From positions 1 to 64,000 of the forward strand of contig CACYQI010000008.1 of NCBI GenBank assembly GCA_902776455.1: DNA of 64,000 nucleotides, read 5' to 3'. Shown here piece after piece: positions 60,459-64,000 of the stretch. Origin of the DNA: an uncultured Bacteroidales bacterium. GTDB taxonomy: Bacteria; Bacteroidota; Bacteroidia; Bacteroidales; Bacteroidaceae. The notes below the pieces were generated by a model. It had not been told where the DNA came from, made no database searches, and saw nothing but the letters and a program-made list of their open reading frames with translations. The position numbers and the translations under genes are program-made. Position 1 is the stretch's first letter. The number at the start of each line of letters is the position of its first letter.

Positions 60459-61808
60459 TTAATAACGTGAAGATATACCAGAGCGGCCGTGAATGCGGCC
60501 AGAGCTTAACAGACCGTCATAGTGCCTCATGAGCAGATGGCTCTCTATCTGCTGGAGGGTATCGAGCACCACGCCGACGAGGATGAGCAGAGATGTGCCG
60601 CCGAAGAACTGAGCGAACTCGGGCTTCACATTGAGCAGTCCTGCGAAGGCAGGCATACAGGCGATAGCAGCCAGGAAGAGTGATCCGGGGAGCGTGATGC
60701 GATCCATTATCCTGTCGATGAAGTCAGCGGTATCCTTTCCGGGACGTATGCCGGGAATGAAACCGTTGTTGCGCTTCATGTCCTCTGCCATCTGAACGGG
60801 GTTCAGTGTGATGGCTGTGTAGAAATACGTGAAGGCTACAATCAGCAGGGCAAAGAGGATGTTGTAGGCCCAACTTGTATGGTCGGAGAGTGCCATGAGT
60901 ACAGGCGAAGCGGCCTGACCGTCGGCAACGAGTCCGAGCAGCGTGATGGGGATGAACATGATGGCCTGTGCGAAGATGATAGGCATGACGTTTGCAGCAA
61001 ACACCTTCAGGGGGATATACTGGCGCACGCCGCCAACCTGCTGTCCGGCTACCATTCTCTTGGCATACTGCACGGGCACTTTGCGTGTACCCTGAACCAG
61101 CATGATGGCTGCGAGAATCACAGCGAAGAGAAGCATCAGCTCAATGATGAACATTACCAGGCCGCCTCCGCCGAGGTTGTTCAGGCGAGAAACGACTTCC
61201 TGACCGAATGCCTGGGGCAGACGGGCAATGATACCCAGCATGATGATGAGCGACACGCCGTTGCCGATGCCCTTGTCCGTGATGCGTTCGCCTATCCAGA
61301 GGATGAACATGCTACCTGCAGCAAGGATGATGGTACTTGCGAAGATAAACAGTGTCCAGTCGATGGCAGGGTTAAGCGCACCCTGTGCCTGCATCTTCAG
61401 GTTAATCAGGTAAGACGGAGCCTGAACGAGCAGAATGAGGATGGTCAGATAACGTGTGTACTGGTTCATCTTGCGGCGTCCGCTCTCGCCTTCACGCTGC
61501 ATCTTCTGGAAGTAAGGCACGACGAAAGCGAAGAGCTGGATGACGATGGATGCTGAAATGTAGGGCATGATACCCAGGGCAAAGATGGATGCATTGGAGA
61601 ATGCACCACCAGAGAACATGTTCAGCAGGGACATGAGTCCCGTGTTGGTCTGCTCTCTCAAGGCGGTCAAGGCCTCGGGGTTGATACCCGGGAGGACGAT
61701 GAACGAGCCGAAACGATACATTGCAGCAAAGCCAAGCGTGATGAGGATCCTGGTGCGCAGGTCCTTAACATGCCAGATGTTCTTCAATGTTTCAATAAAC
61801 TTCTTCAT
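60459..61808 (-). CDS. secY: Preprotein translocase subunit SecY
   Basis: 449 aa, ten membrane helices. RILITLGFAAMYRFGSFIVLPG, GIMPYISASIVIQLF and GRRKMNQYTRYLTILI are conserved segments. It forms the Sec channel in the inner membrane, which all the signal-peptide proteins in this window would use. Confidence 0.98.
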   Translation of the reverse strand: MKKFIETLKNIWHVKDLRTRILITLGFAAMYRFGSFIVLPGINPEALTALREQTNTGLMSLLNMFSGGAFSNASIFALGIMPYISASIVIQLFAFVVPYFQKMQREGESGRRKMNQYTRYLTILILLVQAPSYLINLKMQAQGALNPAIDWTLFIFASTIILAAGSMFILWIGERITDKGIGNGVSLIIMLGIIARLPQAFGQEVVSRLNNLGGGGLVMFIIELMLLFAVILAAIMLVQGTRKVPVQYAKRMVAGQQVGGVRQYIPLKVFAANVMPIIFAQAIMFIPITLLGLVADGQAASPVLMALSDHTSWAYNILFALLIVAFTYFYTAITLNPVQMAEDMKRNNGFIPGIRPGKDTADFIDRIMDRITLPGSLFLAAIACMPAFAGLLNVKPEFAQFFGGTSLLILVGVVLDTLQQIESHLLMRHYDGLLSSGRIHGRSGISSRY

Positions 61809-61820
61809 CAGAATTCAGAA

Positions 61821-62267
61821 TTAGAGTTTAGTTGCTGTACCGCCTGCATTCTGGATAGCTTCCTCGGCAGACTTTGAAAAGGCGTTTGCTTCGACATCGA
61901 CTTTAGCAGTCAGTGTGCCGTTGCCGAGGACTTTGACGAGTCCTTTGGCTGAAACGAGTCCTGCTGCAACCATATCCTGGATTGTAATCTTCTCGAGGTT
62001 CGTCTTTTCGACGAGTTTCTGAAGGGAGGAGATGTTAACAACCTGGTACTCGACACGGTTGATGTTCTTGAAGCCGAATTTAGGCAGACGACGCTGAAGA
62101 GGCATCTGACCACCTTCGAAACCAATCTTCCTCTTGTAACCTGAACGTGCCTTAGCGCCCTTGTGTCCGCGGGTAGATGTGCCACCCAGGCCGGAACCGG
62201 GACCGCGACCGAGCCTTCTGCGGCTGTGGGTTGAACCGGCAGCAGGTTTCAAATTATTCAATTTCAT
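61821..62267 (-). CDS. rplO: 50S ribosomal protein L15
   Basis: 148 aa. MKLNNLKPAAGSTHSRRRLG, GTSTRGHKGAKARSGY and FEGGQMPLQRRLPKFGF are the L15 signatures. Confidence 0.98.
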   Translation of the reverse strand: MKLNNLKPAAGSTHSRRRLGRGPGSGLGGTSTRGHKGAKARSGYKRKIGFEGGQMPLQRRLPKFGFKNINRVEYQVVNISSLQKLVEKTNLEKITIQDMVAAGLVSAKGLVKVLGNGTLTAKVDVEANAFSKSAEEAIQNAGGTATKL

Positions 62268-62300
62268 AATATAATCGACATTTAATTGTTCATAAAACTA

Positions 62301-62477
62301 TCAGCCTATCACCTTGACCAGATGATGAACTGCGTTAATCAAGCCACGGTTAGAGGCATTGTCTTCAATCTCGACAATCTGATTCAGCTTTCTCAGACCC
62401 AGGGTGTCCAGAGTGGCCTTCTGTGTGCGAGGAGCGTGAATGCGGCTTCTTACTTGCTGTACTTTGATAGTTGCCAT
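62301..62477 (-). CDS. rpmD: 50S ribosomal protein L30
   Basis: 58 aa read from the sequence: MATIKVQQVRSRIHAPRTQK, ATLDTLGLRKLNQ, GLINAVHHLVKVIG. A strong AAGGAGGT site overlaps the rpsE stop, 6 nt before its ATG, unusual for Bacteroidetes. Confidence 0.95.
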   Translation of the reverse strand: MATIKVQQVRSRIHAPRTQKATLDTLGLRKLNQIVEIEDNASNRGLINAVHHLVKVIG

Positions 62478-62488
62478 ACTTTACCTCC

Positions 62489-62998
62489 TTATCCTCTAAA
62501 TACTTTTTCAACACTGATACCACGGTTGGCGGCTACAGTCTTAGCATCGCGCATCTCGCAGAGAGCGGCGATGGTAGCCTTGACCAGGTTGTGGGGGTTG
62601 GAAGAACCCTTGGACTTGGCCAGACAGTCTGTGATGCCGACGCTGTCGAGGACGGCGCGCATGGCACCGCCTGCTACGACGCCCGTACCGTGAGAGGCAG
62701 GCATGATGAGCACTCTGGCACCACCGAACTTGGCAGCTGCCTCGTGAGGCACTGTGCCGTTGAGGACGGGAACCTGCACCAGATTCTTCTTGGCTGACTC
62801 TACGCCCTTGGCGATGGCTGCGGTGACTTCACCTGCCTTGCCCAGGCCCCAGCCGATGATACCTTTCTCGTTACCAACAACAACTATAGCGGCGAAGGTG
62901 AACGTGCGACCGCCCTTTGTAACCTTTGTTACGCGGTTGATGGCTACGAGTCTGTCCTTCAACTCCATTTCGCTGTTTATCTTAACTTTATTTGCCAT
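62489..62998 (-). CDS. rpsE: 30S ribosomal protein S5
   Basis: 169 aa. The double-stranded-RNA-like N domain ([20 protein letters not shown]) and C domain ([19 protein letters not shown]) are present. Confidence 0.98.
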   Translation of the reverse strand: MANKVKINSEMELKDRLVAINRVTKVTKGGRTFTFAAIVVVGNEKGIIGWGLGKAGEVTAAIAKGVESAKKNLVQVPVLNGTVPHEAAAKFGGARVLIMPASHGTGVVAGGAMRAVLDSVGITDCLAKSKGSSNPHNLVKATIAALCEMRDAKTVAANRGISVEKVFRG

Positions 62999-63005
62999 AG
63001 TTCAT

Positions 63006-63347
63006 TTAGAATTTAAGTCCACCGTTACGTGCTGCATCTGCAACTTCCTTCACTCTGCCATGATAGAGGTAACCATTGCGGTCGAATACGACTGAGGTGA
63101 TGCCTGCTTCGAGAGCCTTCTTGGCGGCGAGTTCACCTACCTTGGCTGCCTGCTCCTTCTTGGGGCATGCCTCCATGCCGAGGGAAGATGCGCTGACCAG
63201 GGTGGTACCTGTCATATCATTGATTATCTGTACATATATCTGCTTGTTGCTGCGGAAGACAGACATACGGGGACGCTCTGCAGTACCAGAAATCTTATTG
63301 CGAACTCTGTACTTAATCTTGATTCGTCTTTCTATTTTAGTTGTCAT
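63006..63347 (-). CDS. rplR: 50S ribosomal protein L18
   Basis: 113 aa. [27 protein letters not shown]-type strand, [20 protein letters not shown]: binds 5S rRNA. Confidence 0.98.
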   Translation of the reverse strand: MTTKIERRIKIKYRVRNKISGTAERPRMSVFRSNKQIYVQIINDMTGTTLVSASSLGMEACPKKEQAAKVGELAAKKALEAGITSVVFDRNGYLYHGRVKEVADAARNGGLKF

Positions 63348-63366
63348 AGTCTTATTGATTTAGATG

Positions 63367-63939
63367 TTACTTGGCACCAGCCGACTTACCAGACTTCCTG
63401 CGGATCTGTTCGCCGAGGAACAGGATACCCTTACCCTTGTAAGGTTCCGGCTTACGGAAAGAACGAATCTTAGCACATACCTGACCCAGGAGCTGCTTGT
63501 CGCAGGACTCGAGGATGATCTGGGGGTTCTGGTTTCTCTCGGACTTCGTCTCGACCTTTATCTCGGAGGGGAGCTGAAGAAGGATGGGGTGTGTGTAACC
63601 CAGCGCGAATTCCAGAAGGTTACCCTGATTAGATACGCGATAACCAACACCGACAAGCTCCATCTGCTTCTTGTAGCCCTCGGAGACTCCCACCACCATG
63701 TTGTTGATGAGGGAACGGTAGAGGCCGTGGAAAGCCTGCTTCTGCTTCTTCTCTACGGTGTCGTTTTCTTCTACTATCTCGAATGTTACCTCTGCGTCGG
63801 CAATGTTGACCTTGATAGAGGGGTCAACCACCTGCGACATCTCGCCCTTCGGGCCTTTCACGGTAACCTTGTTGTCGTCGCTGACCTTAACGGTCACTCC
63901 AGCAGGAATGCTTATGGGCAATTTTCCTATTCTTGACAT
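63367..63939 (-). CDS. rplF: 50S ribosomal protein L6
   Basis: 190 aa. Met at 63939 is chosen (MSRIGKLPISIPAGVTV) over a Met six codons upstream because a GGAGG ribosome binding site lies 7-8 nt before it. Both L6 folds are complete, with YKGKGILFLGEQIRRKSGKS at the C-terminus. Confidence 0.97.
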   Translation of the reverse strand: MSRIGKLPISIPAGVTVKVSDDNKVTVKGPKGEMSQVVDPSIKVNIADAEVTFEIVEENDTVEKKQKQAFHGLYRSLINNMVVGVSEGYKKQMELVGVGYRVSNQGNLLEFALGYTHPILLQLPSEIKVETKSERNQNPQIILESCDKQLLGQVCAKIRSFRKPEPYKGKGILFLGEQIRRKSGKSAGAK

Positions 63940-63957
63940 AACGTATTCCTCCTTCAA

Positions 63958-64000
63958 TTAATAAACGTAGCAAAGAACCTCGCCGCCAATCTTGAGGTCG
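63958..64000 (-). CDS. rpsH: 30S ribosomal protein S8, C-terminal end (partial)
   Basis: Only the last 13 codons are in the window: DLKIGGEVLCYVY then TAA. GGEVLCY is the usual S8 ending, and rpsH precedes rplF in the spc operon. Confidence 0.85.
   Translation of the reverse strand, partial: DLKIGGEVLCYVY

Overview
This window looks like a chromosomal segment of a Prevotella-like Bacteroidales bacterium. The grounds are repeated Bacteroidetes-type promoters (TTTG, about 19-20 nt, TAnnTTTG); surface proteins built from GLUG, BspA-type LRR, HYDIN-like and kelch modules and ending in a short Prevotella-type C-terminal tail; lipoproteins with a Cys-Gly-poly-Asp start; and the canonical ribosomal spc/alpha gene order on the minus strand. 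No tRNA, rRNA, CRISPR array, phage gene or transposase gene was recognised.

Layout. 1-3.5 kb: 3' part of a large secreted protein gene, frameshifted by a perfect 11-bp tandem duplication, then a 57-aa acidic peptide and a terminator. 3.6-5.7 kb: secreted sialate O-acetylesterase-like SGNH hydrolase. 6.3-12.0 kb: flavodoxins, Cys-type alpha/beta hydrolase, amidohydrolase-ABM fusion and YqhD-like alcohol dehydrogenase, three of them joined by ATGA overlaps, probably a redox/electrophile-handling operon. 12.3-17 kb: cysE, THUMP methyltransferase, DPP-IV peptidase. 17-22.5 kb: a transmembrane kelch-AraC regulator next to a secreted LRR-kelch protein with a related propeller, plus a poly-Asp lipoprotein. 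22.7-25.1 kb: purD and a membrane protein. 25.8-28.0 kb (minus): FAS1 lipoprotein. 29.1-32.9 kb: three glycosyltransferases and rnhB. 33-36 kb: a secreted endonuclease/exonuclease/phosphatase-fold protein with a degenerate paralogue. 36.1 kb: DUF559 nuclease framed by G-rich repeats. 37.5-46.6 kb: two giant GLUG proteins. 47.4-50.3 kb: DUF3667 membrane protein and a GH2 glycosidase. 51.5-55 kb: large tailed surface protein followed by a second small acidic peptide. 56.3-64 kb (minus): rplQ, rpoA, rpsD, rpsK, rpsM, rpmJ, infA, map, secY, rplO, rpmD, rpsE, rplR, rplF, rpsH (partial).

The intergenic space is a mosaic of dispersed non-coding repeats: (i) arrays with a strict 22-bp period at nine loci, several inside a larger element of about 440 bp; (ii) MITE-like elements of 212-216 bp with ACGTGAA/TTCACGT ends; (iii) inverted-repeat elements sharing GCTGTCCG-type ends; (iv) heptanucleotide tracts, usually four units (28 bp), also found in frame inside cysE, purD, rnhB, a glycosyltransferase and surface-protein genes; (v) 9-bp tandem arrays; (vi) G/C-rich palindromes beside the DUF559 gene. 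The non-ribosomal part reads as a surface-protein, glycan and redox region in a repeat-rich genome; the ribosomal block is ordinary.

All family calls are from reading the translated sequence; no database search was run.
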